Shown here piece after piece: positions 1 through 12,364 of a stretch of DNA of 64,000 nt (position 1 is its first letter; every line of letters begins with the position of its first letter). Under the pieces are notes generated by a model. That model worked only from the letters and a program-made list of their open reading frames with translations, made no database searches and was not told the origin of the DNA. This DNA is from Cepaea nemoralis (Eukaryota; Mollusca; Gastropoda; Stylommatophora; Helicidae), in contig JACEFZ010006323.1 in the NCBI GenBank assembly GCA_014155875.1, forward strand, positions 277,501-341,500, written 5' to 3'. The position numbers and the translations under genes were made by a program.

Positions 1-650
1 TCATTTTCTCTTCATTGCTTCCACTTTTCCATGCTTTTGTTCTTCTCGCCCTGTCGTCACCTTCTGATGTAGTCACAGGATATCTCCTTGACTGTATGTT
101 GTGTTTGTGAATGTGTTTGTTTGCTGATGAAGGCTAATCGCCGCAACGTTCTGTATGTGTCTTAACTCTGTTATGTAAAGCTGCACTACTTTGTGTCATT
201 TTATATTGTTTTCCATGATTTAAGTTGCTTTTGGATCTATCAAAGACATATTCCTTGGGTGGGGGAAAATATAAGACGGCAGGAAAAATTTCATAACGAT
301 GCAACAGACAGTTTTCAAAATAATTGATCGTGAATGAAGGCATTCATTTCTGGACAGCTCCACATGCTCAATAAAAACTAAGACATGTACAAGGGCCTTT
401 ACTGATTTAAAAACAAAAACAACAAATCATGAGGGAGTAATAATTTATATAACAATTATTGATGTATTAAAAGTTCTAGACAAACCTAGCTTTCAAAATC
501 CTGTTGGATTCATTGTTTAAACAAAGAGTAAACACTTCTATGAACAAGTTATATTATTAGATTCTAAGCTGGTACAAGAATGAACGGTTGTTGTATTTCT
601 AAAAAAAAACAAAACTGCTTAATCTCTTGGATTCATGGCTTATTATTGAG
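1..650. other. Non-coding, no recognised gene
   Basis: AT-rich sequence without a convincing reading frame. The only recognisable signal is a short catalytic-RNA-like motif near 125-160, listed separately. Confidence 0.5.
125..162 (+). ncRNA. Degenerate hammerhead-ribozyme-like motif
   Basis: The sequence reads GCTGATGAAGGC, a short loop, GCC and then CAACGTT. This resembles the hammerhead core CUGAUGA, stem II, GAAAC, with the GAAA box decayed to CAAC. Similar decayed motifs occur near 12762 and 46187. Hammerheads of this kind are known in Penelope-like elements and retrozymes. If the identification is right, this is an inactive remnant. Confidence 0.3.
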
Positions 651-940
651 GTCAGCATTGTCGAATGGATAGAGGCGCTAGTTCTTAGACATCCGGTGTG
701 CTGATGCCGATGTAGCGGATGCAACCCCTACACCGGAGAGTTCAACAAAAATGTTGACTTTTCGTTCTTGACTTGGAGACGCGCATTTCTAGTACCTCAG
801 AAGTCGGAGTGGGTTTTCCTGATGGCGAGGGACATTGGTAATAGGGAAAGCTGATCCACACACACAAATATCAGTCCAGTGCACCAGAAGTAGTCGCACA
901 TGTATGGACTACGTTTGAGTTCAAAGCATGCAAAAAATAT
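651..940 (+). mobile_element. SINE family A, copy 1
   Basis: tRNA-like head (TCGAATGGATAGAGG; B-box-like GGATGCAACCCC), then a body shared by all family A copies: a TTGACTTGGAGACG-like block, CTCAGAAGTCGGAGTGGGTT, a TGATGGCGAGGGACA block, and a tail near TGAGTTCAAAGC. Family A also occurs near 8491, 13947, 15808, 23009, 33776 (minus) and 60480 (minus). Confidence 0.75.
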
Positions 941-1719
941 TATACCAGAGTGGCCATTTTAACATTTCAGACAATATTAAATAAATTAGAAGTATAAGTA
1001 TTATAAAACAGTACAGTGGAGTTCGTCAGGTCTTAGTCAGATATGACTGTGCTATCGTATGACAGTAGACGGTACTACCTGCTTTCTGTTAGCATTGAAT
1101 GTTCGGCGGCACTCACCAAACCCGACACCCCACATTGTGCCAACGGCTTCGGGCGGAGGAGTGCACTTGGGAGGGTACACGCTCTATCCTGATGCGAGGA
1201 AATGCAACCTAAAGACTAAAAGCCATTGCAGGGCAGATCAGGCCCCACGCCTTGGTCGGCAACTGGTCTGGGATGGAAGCTCCGATAGACGGACAGTTAG
1301 AGCATTGCTTTGCTGATCCGGCAGCTTCTCCAGCTTGTCTTGTTCCAAATATATTAGTGTTACCTTTCCTCTGTAGTAAACTAATAGGCCGAGAGAGGGA
1401 TCATGCTTCATGGCCAACACATGGTCTCTAAACTCAGCCCAGGCTTTGCGTTATGGAGAGTTAGTTATTATATAACCTCATTTTCAAACTATCTTCTGTC
1501 AAGACGGTAAGGTGCCAGTCAATGCAGTGGAGCATTGTCAAGAACTATAACAACACTTATGTTCGGTTACTTTATTTTCCTACCTGTCTTTACCTTACGT
1601 ACACATTTTTAAAAATTATTTATAATCTCTTTGCTTCTATTTATTAAAACAGATCCTACGTGGTTAATTAGATCACGAAATATTCTATATATTTATCACC
1701 TGACATTTATAAAGTTAGT
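941..1719. other. Unannotated spacer
   Basis: No recognisable gene or repeat. Short open frames on both strands lack motifs or coding character. Confidence 0.5.
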
Positions 1720-1965
1720 TGCATATCCTTTACCGGACGTCGCAGTCAACGCCGATAATTTTCAGACTGTTTGTGATTTCTTGGCAAGTTTACTTTCAGT
1801 AATTTGCCACTGCTTTCTGAACAAGCAGCACTCATACCATTGTATGAAAACCAGCGAATATCGGTCTGCTACCAAATCGCCAACAGCTGTGTTTCGAACG
1901 CGGTATGCGGGATTGCGAATTGCGTTCGTAACCCCCTTCACCACGGTACCAGCATCGCCAGAAAT
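1720..1965 (-). mobile_element. SINE family C, copy 1
   Basis: On the minus strand the element starts with a tRNA-like head (GTTACGAACGCA..., B-box-like GCGTTCGAAACACAGC), then has the body block GGCAAA...TACTGAA, and ends near GCGACGTCCGGTAAAGGATATGCAACTAAC. The same head and body recur at least ten times in the window. Confidence 0.7.
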
Positions 1966-2094
1966 AACTGCACATATTTTGAATACGCAAATTGACCAAT
2001 TAAGTAGATAACCACTGAGCATTATTGGTATTATTAAATAAGTTAGTATAGTCGTTAGGATGCTACTCTGATGGCATCGATGACATATGGTCGG

Positions 2095-2735
2095 ACCAGG
2101 GTTCGATGCAATCGATCAACCGGGAGCTCATGGAGAGAACTACACAAACATCCATAAATCAACCGAGAGCTCATGGAAAGAACTACACAAACATCAATCA
2201 ATCAACCGGGAGCTCATGGAGAGAACTACACACATATCAATCAATGAAAGGGAGAGCTCATGGAGAGAACTACACACATATCAATCAATGAAAGGGAGAG
2301 CTCATGGAGAGAACTACACACATATCAATCAATCAAAAGGGGGAGCTCACGGAGAGGACTAAACTTACATCAAACAATCAATAGGGGAGCTCATGAAGAG
2401 AACTACACTCATGTCAATCAATCAAAATGGGAGCTCAGTGAGACAGATATACACAAATAGCAACCAATCACAGTGGAAGCTCATGGAGAGAACTACACAC
2501 ATATCAATCAATCAAATGGGGAATCTCATGGAGAGAACTCGCACATATCAATCAATCTAAGGTGGAGCTCATGTAGAGAACTACACACATATCAATCATC
2601 AAAGGAGGAATCTCTTAGTCAAAGGCGGAGCTCACGGAGAGAACTGCACAAATATCAATAAAACAAACCTGGGAGCTCATCGTGAGATCTACAGAAATAT
2701 AAATCAACCAAAGGGGGAAACTCATGGAGAGAACT
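2095..2735 (+). repeat. About 48-bp minisatellite (GAGCTCATGGAGAGAACTAC)
   Basis: About 13 imperfect units carrying GAGCTCATGGAGAGAACTAC followed by an ACA-rich part and ATCAATCAATC. Period is about 45-52 bp with indels. Short open frames across it are repeat artefacts. A single related unit sits inside a SINE B copy near 15552-15586. Confidence 0.85.
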
Positions 2736-2974
2736 ATACAAATAACCAAAGAATCGAAAGGTTAAGAAAAGACGCAGCATCTGGACACTGGGCAAACCTG
2801 AGAATAGTATAGCCATTAAGGCTGGTATCCACAAGACGAAAGAAATAGAGAAAGACCGAAAACACACAGAGAGGAGAGATAGAGACAGAAATAAATACTA
2901 TGGGGAGGGCATGATTGGGGCTGCATGGGATAAATAAATACAGGACAGCTTGGGGTGAGCTGGTTGAGGGCATA

Positions 2975-3945
2975 TGTAACTCATCTCATCTCATCGTGTT
3001 CCTCTTGTACCTTGTAGTGTCGAGGTGAAGTATAAAAGCGGGAGAGTGCCCGATTATGGGCTTCATGTATCGATATTCCCATGGACTCTGTTATTCCCTG
3101 CGTCCATCGTTTACGTGGTCGGCCTCTTCCTCTGTTTCCCTCTGGTCTGTATATCATTGCTTGTTGTGGTATACTGTTAGTTGGTAACCTACTTGCATGA
3201 CCAAACCATTTGACTTGCAGCCTTCTAATAAAATCTAGTGCAGCTAAAACCCCCACTTTAGTCCTGATTTCTTCATTTCTGATCTTATCTCTTCTTGATG
3301 CAATGAGTATTGTTCTCAGAAATCTCATTTCTGTTGTTGTGATTTTTCTTTTCTCTTTTTCTATCATTGTCCAGGTTTGGCATTGGTAACATAGAGTTGG
3401 TAGGAAGATTTGTTGTAAAGTGCTTTATTAATAGTTATTGATACATGTTTGTTCTTTAGTATTGGTGCCATTTGTCCAATGAGTTGGTTTGTCTTATTGC
3501 ATCTATTTTCGATCTCGTCTTTTGGATCTCGTCTTCTGATCTGCCATTTGATGAAAATATACTTCCCAGGTACTTGAAACTCCTTACTTGTTTCAAGGGA
3601 TGTTCGTTTAGGTGATCGTTGTTGCTTTTTCTTCTTTAGTTATAGTCATTACCTCTGTTTTACTTGTACTAATTTTTCATGTTATGTTCCCTACACATTT
3701 CAGTCAGACTATTCATGTAGTCTTGTAATTCAGCTTTTGGTCGTCCGCAAAGAGGAGTTCTCTAATGATTAGATGTGCAGATGGTTTGTCTTCTGTGTTC
3801 TCGTCATGCGGTGTTCTTGCGGTCTCTGTTTGGCTGGTTTTTTTGTAACATATGTTGTCTATATATGGTATGAACAAAAGAGGGGACAGGACACAACCTT
3901 GTCACATATATGCATATGTCACAATGGGACATAAAGTACGAAAGA
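2975..3945 (-). mobile_element. LINE reverse-transcriptase remnant, 5'-truncated
   Basis: Read on the minus strand, 3906-3877 gives QGCVLSPLLF (RT motif) and 3757-3739 gives LLFADD (catalytic box with aspartates present). About 128 uninterrupted residues at 3367-2981 form the C-terminal tail, with VKWFGHASRL and GRGRPRKRW, as in RTE/BovB-like LINEs. The 3' end runs into a short GATGA repeat near 2985. Frameshifts between motifs make it a dead 5'-truncated copy. Confidence 0.8.
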
Positions 3946-4077
3946 AGAAGGGGGAGGAAATCTTCTTTTAAGTAATTGTGTTGAGTGTGATATCTATCAT
4001 CTCATCCATCGAATATCAACTGATCTATACAAATGTGGTTAAAATACGATATAACCAACACATTAGAAAATGTGGAA

Positions 4078-4500
4078 AATAGTTCTTCACAGTTTACCTT
4101 CTCCATACCCGGATCAACAAATTAGGAAGACCTTGGAAGCAACAGAGACGTGGTTTCTTAGACGAATGTTGCGAATTCATAGGAATGCCAGAGTAACTAA
4201 CAAGATTGCTTGAAAGAGACTATTGAAACTAGAACATTATATACAACACTAAGAAAAAGACAAACAGCTTTCTTTAGTCATGTTAAAGAATGAGCGAACG
4301 AAAACACTTTACTTTCAAAGGGTCAAGAATTGAGCACGAGAATTGTGATGAGTAGAGAGGCATTGGAGAACATCGTGACAACTGGAAAGGGAAAGAGATG
4401 CAGAGGCGACCAAGGGAAATAATGCTGGATGGATTGAGACAGTGGCACGGAGGAATATCATCAGCAGTGTTTATCCAGAACACCAAAGACGTTTATTGGA
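4078..4500 (+). mobile_element. LINE 3'-end fragment
   Basis: Frames with frameshifts give ETWFLRRML near 4145 and SREALENIVTTGK near 4350, then a tail that matches other LINE tails in the window (35.7, 41.8, 61.5 kb). This is the RT C-terminal region of a RTE-like LINE, heavily decayed. Confidence 0.65.
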
Positions 4501-4714
4501 AGTGTTCAAAAGAAGCCACGGAAGGTGGATGAAATTATGAGGGCAGCCGACAAATAGTTGTTGGTTATGGTCTCAAGTTTCGCGACGGTAGGCAGAAGAT
4601 CTCTTTCACGAGACAATGGCTACGGTCGCCCGGGCAGTATGGTCAATGCCAAGAAGGACAGCAACGACAAACTACCTTCTTTAAAAGTGTCTAGTTCATT
4701 TTTAATTTTTTAAT
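4501..4714. other. Spacer
   Basis: No recognised feature. Confidence 0.4.
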
Positions 4715-4957
4715 CTTGTTGCGCATCCCTTACGGGACGTTGCAGTCAACACCAGCATTTTCCAGCTGCTGTTGATGTAGTAGGCAATTGTTACGTTCAG
4801 TAGTTTGCCATTGCTTTCTGAACGACCGGCGCCCATACCAGCACATTAGAACACAACGCGACACGGTCTGCTGCACAAATCGGTCGCTGGTGAGCTTCGA
4901 ACGCCTGGTATTGGGCTCACGAACCGCGTTCGCAAGCCTTAGCCACGGAGCCGGCTA
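4715..4957 (-). mobile_element. SINE family C, copy 2
   Basis: Minus-strand SINE C: tRNA-like head at the high-coordinate end (GCCGGCTCCGTGGCTAAGGC), B-box-like GCGTTCGAAG region, body, and 3' end near CGTCCCGTAAGGGATGCGCAA. It abuts the 5' end of the LINE at 4958. Confidence 0.7.
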
Positions 4958-7857
4958 GTTTATTATGATTCGCTTAAAGACAGGTCATCGCAAGACAAGG
5001 ACAGAGACATTAAAATTAGCAACATGGAATGTTAGGACGTTAAACGACGACGAAAAATTAGATAACATCAAACAAGAAATGGAAAGATAGAAAATTAATA
5101 TTTTAGGGATGTGCGAAACGAGATGGACAGGAGCAGGCATCAAGAGAGATGAAGATTTTAGGATTATTTATTCTGGAGGAGAAAATCGACAAAGGGAGTG
5201 GCAATAATTTTGGACCGGCAAACATCAAAATCTGTTCAAGGATATTGGGCCGTGTCAGACAGAGTTCTACTAGTTAAATTAAGCGGCAGACCTTTTGGTC
5301 TAAATGTTATTCAAGTATATGCCCCAACAGGAGAATTCAGTAAAGATAGTGTAGAAGAATTTTATAATGACATAGAGTCTGCTTTAAAGAAATGTAAAAA
5401 TTCAGAAATAAACATCATAATAGGGGACTTCAATGCAAAAGTAGGAAATCAAAGTGATAGATACACAGTAGGAAACTATGGTTTAGGAGAGAGAAATGAA
5501 AGAGGATACAGACTTGTAGAGTGGGCTAAACAGCAGGAAATGATTGTAGGAAACACCTGGTGTAAGCAACACCCTAGAAGATTATGGACATGGAGGAGTC
5601 CTGATAGCAGGATTAGAAACCAGATTGCTTACATTTTGATTAGCAGAAGATTTAGAAATGCGCTAACAATAACAAAAACAGTTCCCAGTGCTGATTGTTA
5701 TAGTGACCACAGATCACTTACAGGAACATTGATGATAAAGTTAAAGAAAGTCAAGTATAAAACAGGAAACACTAAATATGATTTGTGTACATTGAGTAAC
5801 GACAAGGAAATACAAAACAAAGTCAACATAGAAGTACAGAACAGATTTGATATATTGTCTGATCTAGAGATCCTATTCCAGGATGTGGATGATCAATGGG
5901 AAATGTTGAAGAATTCAATCAGTTTGGCTGCAGAAACAACTATTCCAAAATTAAAGAAGGTGGGTCGTAAGAAATGGATGATCGAAGAAATTTTACACCT
6001 AATGGAAACAAAAGACTCAACAAAAATAATTCTGCCAAATATGAAGAAATTCACAGACAAGTCAGAATATTATGTAAGGAGGCAAAAGAAGCATGGCTTG
6101 AGAAAAATTGCTTAGAAATTGAAAAACAACACAACAGTCAAAATACCAAATTAGTGCACAAAAGAATTCAGGAACTTACTAATAAAAGAACAAGTACATC
6201 AGCAGGCTGTCTAAAAACTAAAGATGGCAAAATCATAATAGAAAAAGATCAGATTCTACATGTATGGTCAGACTATGTGAAAAACCTTTATGATGATAAC
6301 AGAGATGAACAGTATGATATTCGATTTAATAATGAAGGACCGCCAATTTTGAAGATGGAGGTTCGAAATGTTCTTAAACATATGAAAGCTGGCAAGGCCC
6401 CGGTTCAGATAACATCACAACAGAAATGATTAAAGCTTTAGAAGAATATGGAATAGATCAAGTCACCAGACTGCTGAACTCATTATATGATACCGGACAT
6501 ATACCTTCTGAATTATGTAATTCTGAATTTATTGCAATCCCAAAGAAATCAGGAGCCTTGGAATGTGATCAACATAGAACAATTAGTATAATGAGTTACA
6601 TCACACAGATATTGCTACGAATTATCATGCAAAGAGTGAGGAAGAAAATACAACCTGAAATAGGGGAAGAACAATGTGGGTTTGTAGAAGGAAAGGGTAC
6701 AGTAAATGCTGTGTATATGCTGCGATTCAGTTATTGAACGTTCTATAGAAGTAAACAAAGATATACATCTTTGCTTTATTGACTACACAAAGGCTTTCGA
6801 TAGAGTAAGACATGTCAACTTGGTAGATATGCTTGCAGATCTACAAATTGATGGGGAAAACATTAGACTTATAAAAAACATATATTGGAAACAACAAGCT
6901 GCCATAAGGATTGATAATGAAGTGGGACAATATCAGCCTATTAAGAGAGGTGTTAGGCAGGGATGTGTAATGTCTCCAGATCTTTTTTCCCTATACAGTG
7001 AAAATATTTTCAGAAATGTAGAAGATATAAATGGAATCAGCATTGGAGGACGAAACATCAATAACATTAGATATGCAGATGATACAGTATTGATTGCAGA
7101 CAATGAGCAGGATCTGCAACAATTAGTAGATGCGGTTGTTGCACACAGTGAACAACTGGGATTAGAATTAAATTGTAAAAAGACACAGATTATGGTCGTC
7201 ACTAGGAAGAACGAAATACCACAATGTAATATACAAGTAAATGTGAATATTCTTCAACAAGTGAATCGGTACAATTATCTCGGAACAGTCATAACATCTG
7301 ATGGGAGATGCCTTGTAGAGATTAGAGCAAGAATCGCCATGGCGAAAGTAGCCTTTAGCAAGATGAAAAACATACTGACCAATAAAAAGATGTCAATTGA
7401 AACGAGAAAAAGAGTGTTGAGGTGCTACATAGAGCCTGTTCTTTTGTATGGATGTGAAACTTGGACAATGAGCAGTCATGTTGAAAAACATCTGATGGCT
7501 GCAGAAATGTGGTTTCTGAAGAAAATGCAAAGAATTCCATGGACAGACAGAAAAACCAATGACCAAGTACTACAGGAGACAAATGAAAATCGTAAACTGA
7601 TTAGAGAAATTAGACGTAGACAGTCAACATTTTTTGGACATGTTATGAGAAGAAATGGATTGGAGAAAATAGTGACAACTGGAAAGAACCAAGGGAACAG
7701 ACCAAGGGGAAGACCAAGAAGTAAATACCTGGATGGCTTGGCCACATGGCATCGTCGAGAGAGGAACACTGAGCTGATCCACGACTCTGGTGATCGAGTG
7801 AAATGGCGAGTCATGACCGCCCACGCTTTCCAGCATGGCACATGATTGATTGATTGA
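4958..7857 (+). mobile_element. RTE-like non-LTR retrotransposon, near full length, inactivated
   Basis: The coding order is that of an APE-type LINE. The endonuclease starts near 5013 (KLATWNVRTL), has IGDFNAKVGN near 5424 and SDH at 5702-5710. RT motifs follow: FVEGKGT near 6680, DYTKAFDRV near 6781, GVRQGCVMSPDLF near 6949 and the catalytic YADD at 7072-7083. The tail (YGCETWTM near 7447, FFGHVMRRNGLEK, RPRGRPRSKYLDG) resembles the RTE/BovB clade. The element ends in a short TGAT repeat (7843-7857), as RTE elements often do. It is broken by one in-frame stop near 5089 and frameshifts near 5190, 6040, 6400 and 6730. Residue A (codon 5626-5628) stands where APE endonucleases normally have D (RNQI-D-YI). 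The RT and tail from 6706 to 7845 are one open frame of 379 codons. Confidence 0.85.
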
Positions 7858-7930
7858 AAGACCGAGATTTGTGGAGAGACATGAACGCCTACGCCTGCTG
7901 GCAGGGCACTAGATGATGATGATACCCGGA
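7858..7930 (+). mobile_element. 3' tail of a second LINE family with GAT microsatellite end
   Basis: ACCGAGATTTGTGGAGAGAC and then GCCTACGCC match the LINE tail at 62196-62245, and both run into GATGATGAT. This family ends in (GAT)n, unlike the TGAT-tailed LINE just upstream. Confidence 0.6.
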
Positions 7931-8490
7931 TACACAAACATACCAAATTAACACACACACCCATCCCACATATCTTACTGTGTAGCTTTTTTGTGCCAAT
8001 ATCTTCAACAAAACCTGTCTTTTCTTCGTACCTGTTGCTCTAACGAAAACCCGGGATTGGCGCTCTTTTAAACTCAGACTAAACATATACCTTTATTGTT
8101 AATTATCAATCGCAAATAAACCTCATGATAAAAAAAGACGAAACGATTGCACTGTATATCCGTTTAATGCCAGATTTTAAACAAGGCGTCTGCAAAAGAT
8201 CTGCAGGTGATGTCCGGAAGTTTCTTTACGTGCAAGAAACGATCTTTTGTTGGTGGAGGAATGATGTAAGCAGTGGTTCTACTTCCTGTGTAAGAGTGCG
8301 AGAGGAAGTACAGTTTGTTTGTGTTAAATATAAAATTATGTTAACTCTTAGTTTCTTTTAATTATAAAATTATATTAACTCGTTTCTTTCAAATGTACAA
8401 TTATATTAACTAGTTTCTTTTAATCTTGACAATATTTTGTCTCTTAGCTATCCGAAGGCCACTTCATATAACGAATAGTAATACTGGTGC
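7931..8490. other. Unannotated spacer
   Basis: AT-rich, with a short repeated motif (AAATTATATTAACTCGTTTC type) near 8330-8425. No gene recognised. Confidence 0.5.
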
Positions 8491-8780
8491 TGGCCCCATG
8501 GCCGAATGGGTAAGAACGCGTGTTCTTAAACATCCGTTGTGCTGATGCCGAGGTAAGCAGTTCAACTCCTACACCGAACAGCTGGAATAAAATGCTGACC
8601 TGTCGTCTTTGACTTTGGGGAGTAAATTACAAGTACCTTTGAAGTCGGAGTGGGTTCGCCTGATGGCGAGGGACACTGTTAACAGGGAAAGCTAATCCAC
8701 ACGCAAAATTCAGTCCATTACTACTATAAATAGTGTGTATGGATTACGCTAGATCAAAGCCAGTGAGCGCAAAAATAAAG
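8491..8780 (+). mobile_element. SINE family A, copy 2
   Basis: tRNA-like head GGCCGAATGGGTAAGAACGC with B-box-like AGTTCAACTCC, body AGTCGGAGTGGGTTCGCCTG, and tail AGTGAGCGCAAAAATAAAG. Confidence 0.8.
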
Positions 8781-9052
8781 TATAATGACTAATCAGGTAC
8801 GGTTCATTGGGTCTTTTAGAAGACGGGGTTTTAACTCTTTACATCTCATGCAATGGTGATCAAATCCCCACCAGGACAGATTTTAAACAAAACGTGACCT
8901 GAGCTTCATTGGGTCCCAAGGAGTGTCCAGGAAAGTAATGGCGGCCGGCGTAACACTGACCACATTATCCCAACGAGCGCTGATTGGTCTAGAAAAATAT
9001 GGGGCAAACCACAATCACAAAAGGTTTTGAGGCTTGTTAAACGGTTCTTTAC
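8781..9052. other. Spacer
   Basis: No recognised feature. Confidence 0.4.
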
Positions 9053-9054
9053 TA

Positions 9055-9210
9055 TAGGGTGCATTTTTAATGACTGTGCAATGTTTGAAAATATTGCCGG
9101 TCCAAGTTTTGTATTTACCTATTAAGTTGCATAAACTTTACAGAGGGTGAATACAAAATTTGGACCGGCAATATTTTCAAACACTGCACAGTCATTAAAA
9201 ATACACTCTA
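9055..9210. mobile_element. Palindromic MITE, copy 1
   Basis: Two arms of about 60 bp in inverted orientation, each carrying TTTTTAATGACTGTGCA and GCCGGTCCAA, around a core of about 30 bp. TA dinucleotides sit at both edges, as expected for a Tc1/mariner-type MITE. The core is inverted relative to the copies near 34649 and 50382. No coding capacity. Confidence 0.85.
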
Positions 9211-9217
9211 TATTTAT

Positions 9218-9420
9218 TCACTGAGCCGGCGCTGTGTTGAAGGAGTTACGGACACAATTCGCAATCACGCATACCGCGTTCGAATCACAGTCGCAGGGGA
9301 TTTGAAAAAAGACCGCCTCGAGATGGTTTTCATACAATGCTATGAGTGCCGATCGTTCAACAGAAAGTAACAACAAACTACTGAAAGTAAACTTGAAAAA
9401 GAAATCACAAACAAACCCTG
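9218..9420 (+). mobile_element. SINE family C, copy 3
   Basis: Starts GAGCCGGCGCTGTG, B-box-like CGCGTTCGAATCACAG, then the body with AACAAACTACTGAAAGTAAAC and AAGAAATCACAAACA. The 3' end is lost. It lies directly beside the palindromic MITE. Confidence 0.65.
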
Positions 9421-10009
9421 CTCCTGGGTTTCAAATTTTGGAAGTAACAAGGCGGAGGCGGAACACGAATGAACACAATAAATCACTAGAAAAGAAACGA
9501 CAAACATAGATACAAGCAAACGTTTCTATCAAATCCTTTATAAAAGAACACATAAAAATATAAATAAATAAAACGAAACAAAAAAAAAAACAACAGCAAC
9601 AACACTTAGCTGGAAAAAGAAATACTGAAGTACTATCACAATCCCAGAATAGTAATCCAACGAAAATGAAAGCAAAATAACTTACTAAGTTCTGGAAAGG
9701 AACCTGAAAATAAGCGCTTTTCACGACACCCCTTTTTTCGATTTGTGACGGGGTTGAAGGTCAAACACGTCTTTTGACTATTGTAAAAGTCTGTCAAGGA
9801 TGACTTTAAACGTCAGAAGCCCCTCCCATGTTCCTCAGCAGGTCGACTGTTTGCGAAAGATAGGTACGAGAGATCTGGGATTGTAATCATGGCCGATACT
9901 GTTGGCTGTCAGTACGTGCGCTGGTCATAGAAAATAGCGGACAGTACTGGACCAGCATGCATTCCAGGTGCCATTCCCTTGATTAAAGGCGAGTTACGAA
10001 CAAACCGCT
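9421..10009. other. Spacer
   Basis: A-rich non-coding DNA. No recognised repeat or gene before the minisatellite begins. Confidence 0.45.
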
Positions 10010-12362
10010 GTTATATTAGGTAAGAAATCCACGACCAAATAATATAACATGTAAGTAACAAACGGTCCCATGTATATAAGGTAAGTAACTCACGAACCCT
10101 TTGTATAACAGGTAAGTAACTCACGATCCCCATAAATAATAGATAAGTAACTCATGCTCCATTTGTATGACAGTAAGTAACTCACGCTCCCCATGTATAT
10201 TAGGTAAGTAACTCACGCTCCCCATGTATGTTAGGTAAGTAACTCAGGCTCCTCATGTATATTAGGTAAGTAACTCACGCTCCCCATGTATATTAGGTAA
10301 GTAACTCACGCTCCCCATGTATATTAGGTAAGTAACTCACGCTCCTCATGTATATTAGGTAAGTAACATATGCTCCATTTGAATGACAGTAAGTAACTCA
10401 CGCTCCCCATGTATATTAGGTAAGTAACTCACGCTCCCCATGTATATTAGGTAAGTAACTCACGTTCCCCATGTATATTAGGTAAGTAACTCACGCTCCC
10501 CATGTATATTAGGTAAGTAACTCACGCTCCCCATGTATATTAGGTAAGTAACCCATGCTCCATTTGTATGACAGTAAGTAACTCACGCTCCCCATGTATA
10601 TTAGGTAAGTAACCCATGCTCCATTTGAATGACAGTAAGTAACTCACGCTCCCCATGTATAATAGGTAAGTAACCCATTCTCCATTTGTATGACAGTAAG
10701 TAACTCACGCTCCCCATGTATAATAGGTAAGTAACCCATTCTCCATTTGTATGACAGTAAGTAACTCACGCTCCCCATGTATATTAGGTAAGTAACTCAC
10801 GCTCCCCATGTATAATAGGTAAGTAACTCACGATCCTGTTGTATAACAGGTATGTAGCTCAGGATCCATTTGTATAATAGGTAAGTTACCCACGACCTCT
10901 TTGTAAAATATGTAAGTAATTCACGCTCAGCTTGAATAAAAGATAAATAACTAACGACTTATTTGTACAGTACTAAATAACTCACGATATCCTTGTCAAA
11001 CAGGAAAGTAACTCACGACCCCTTTGTATAATAGGTAAGTAACTCATCATGCCCTTGTATACTAGATAAGTAACTCACGATGCCCTTGTATACTAGATAA
11101 GTAACTCACGATGCCCTTGTATACTAGATAAGTAACTCACGATGCCCTTGTGTACTAGATAAGTAACTCACGATGCCCTTGTGTACTAGATAAGTAATTG
11201 AAGATGCCCTTGTATACTAGATAAGTAACTCATCATGCCCTTGTGTACTAGATAAGTAACTCACGATGCCCTTGTATACTAGATAAGTAACTGAAGATGC
11301 CCTTGTGTACTAGATAAGTAGCTCACGATGCCCTTGTGTACTAGATAAATAATTGAAGATGCCCTTGTGTACTAGATAAGTAACTGAAGATGCCCTTGTA
11401 TACTAGATAAGTAACTGAAGATGCCCTTGTGTACTAGATAAGTAACTGAAGATGCCCTTGTGTACTAGTTAAGTAACTGAAGATGCTTTTGTATACTAGA
11501 TAAGTAACTCACGATGCCCTTGTGTACTAGATAAGTAACTGAAGATGCCCTTGTGTAGTAGATAAGTAACTCACGATGATAAGTAACTGAAGATGCCCTT
11601 GTGTACTAGATAAGTAACTGAAGATGCCCTTGTGTACTAGATAAGTAACTCACGATGCCCTTGTATACTAGATAAGTAACTGAAGATGCCCTTGTATACC
11701 AGATAAGTAACTCACGATGCCCTTGTATACTAGATAAGTAACTGAAGATGCCCTTGTGTACTAGATAAGTAACTGAAGATGCCCTTGTGTACTAGATAAG
11801 TAAGTGAAGATGCCCTTGTGTACTAGATAAGTAACTGAAGATGCCCTTGTATACTAGATAAGTAACTGACGATGCCCTTGTATACTAGATAAGTAACTGA
11901 AGATGCCCTTGTATACTAGATAAGTAACTGACGATGCCCTTGTATACTAGATAAGTAACTGAAGATGCCCTTGTGTACTAGATAAGTAACTCACGATGCC
12001 CTTGTGTACTAGATAAGTAACTCACGATGCCCTTGTATACTAAATAAGTAACTCACGATGCCCTTGTGTACTAGATAAGTAACTCACGATGCCCTTGTAT
12101 ACTAGATAAGTAACTGAAGATGCCCTTGTGTACTAGATAAGTAACTCACGATGCCCTTGTGTACTAGATAAGTAACTGAAGATGCCCTTGTGTGCTAGAT
12201 AAGTAACTGAAGATGCCCTTGTGTACTAGATAAGTAATTGAAGATGCCCTTGTGTACTAGATAAGTAATTCACGATGCCCTTGTGTAATAGGTAAGTAAC
12301 TCACGATGCCTTTGTATAATAGGTAAGTAACTCACGATCTCTTTTTTATAATTGGTAAGTAA
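10010..12362 (+). repeat. 31-bp minisatellite, about 75 copies, two subfamilies
   Basis: Direct repeats with period 31 (for example GATAAG at 11065 and 11096). Left subfamily (about 10010-10900): CCATGTATATTAGGTAAGTA with ACTCACGCTC. Right subfamily (about 11030-12290): CCCTTGTRTACTAGATAAGT with AACTCACGATG or AACTGAAGATG. Units abut directly with no unique spacers. The left unit contains a consensus 5' splice donor, AG|GTAAGT; the right unit has a GATA-factor core, AGATAAG. Confidence 0.95.
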
Positions 12363-12364
12363 CT

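Noticed and set aside
1059..1316. 85-codon frame
   Set aside because: No motif, no splice framing, and no similarity to a known family that I can recognise.
5198..6115. 305-codon frame that could be mistaken for a host endonuclease (such models are often named craniofacial development protein 2-like)
   Set aside because: It is the APE endonuclease of the RTE-like LINE, followed by RT and with frameshifts.
10010..12362. CRISPR-like appearance of regular direct repeats
   Set aside because: Units abut without unique spacers, no cas genes, and the DNA is eukaryotic. It is a minisatellite.
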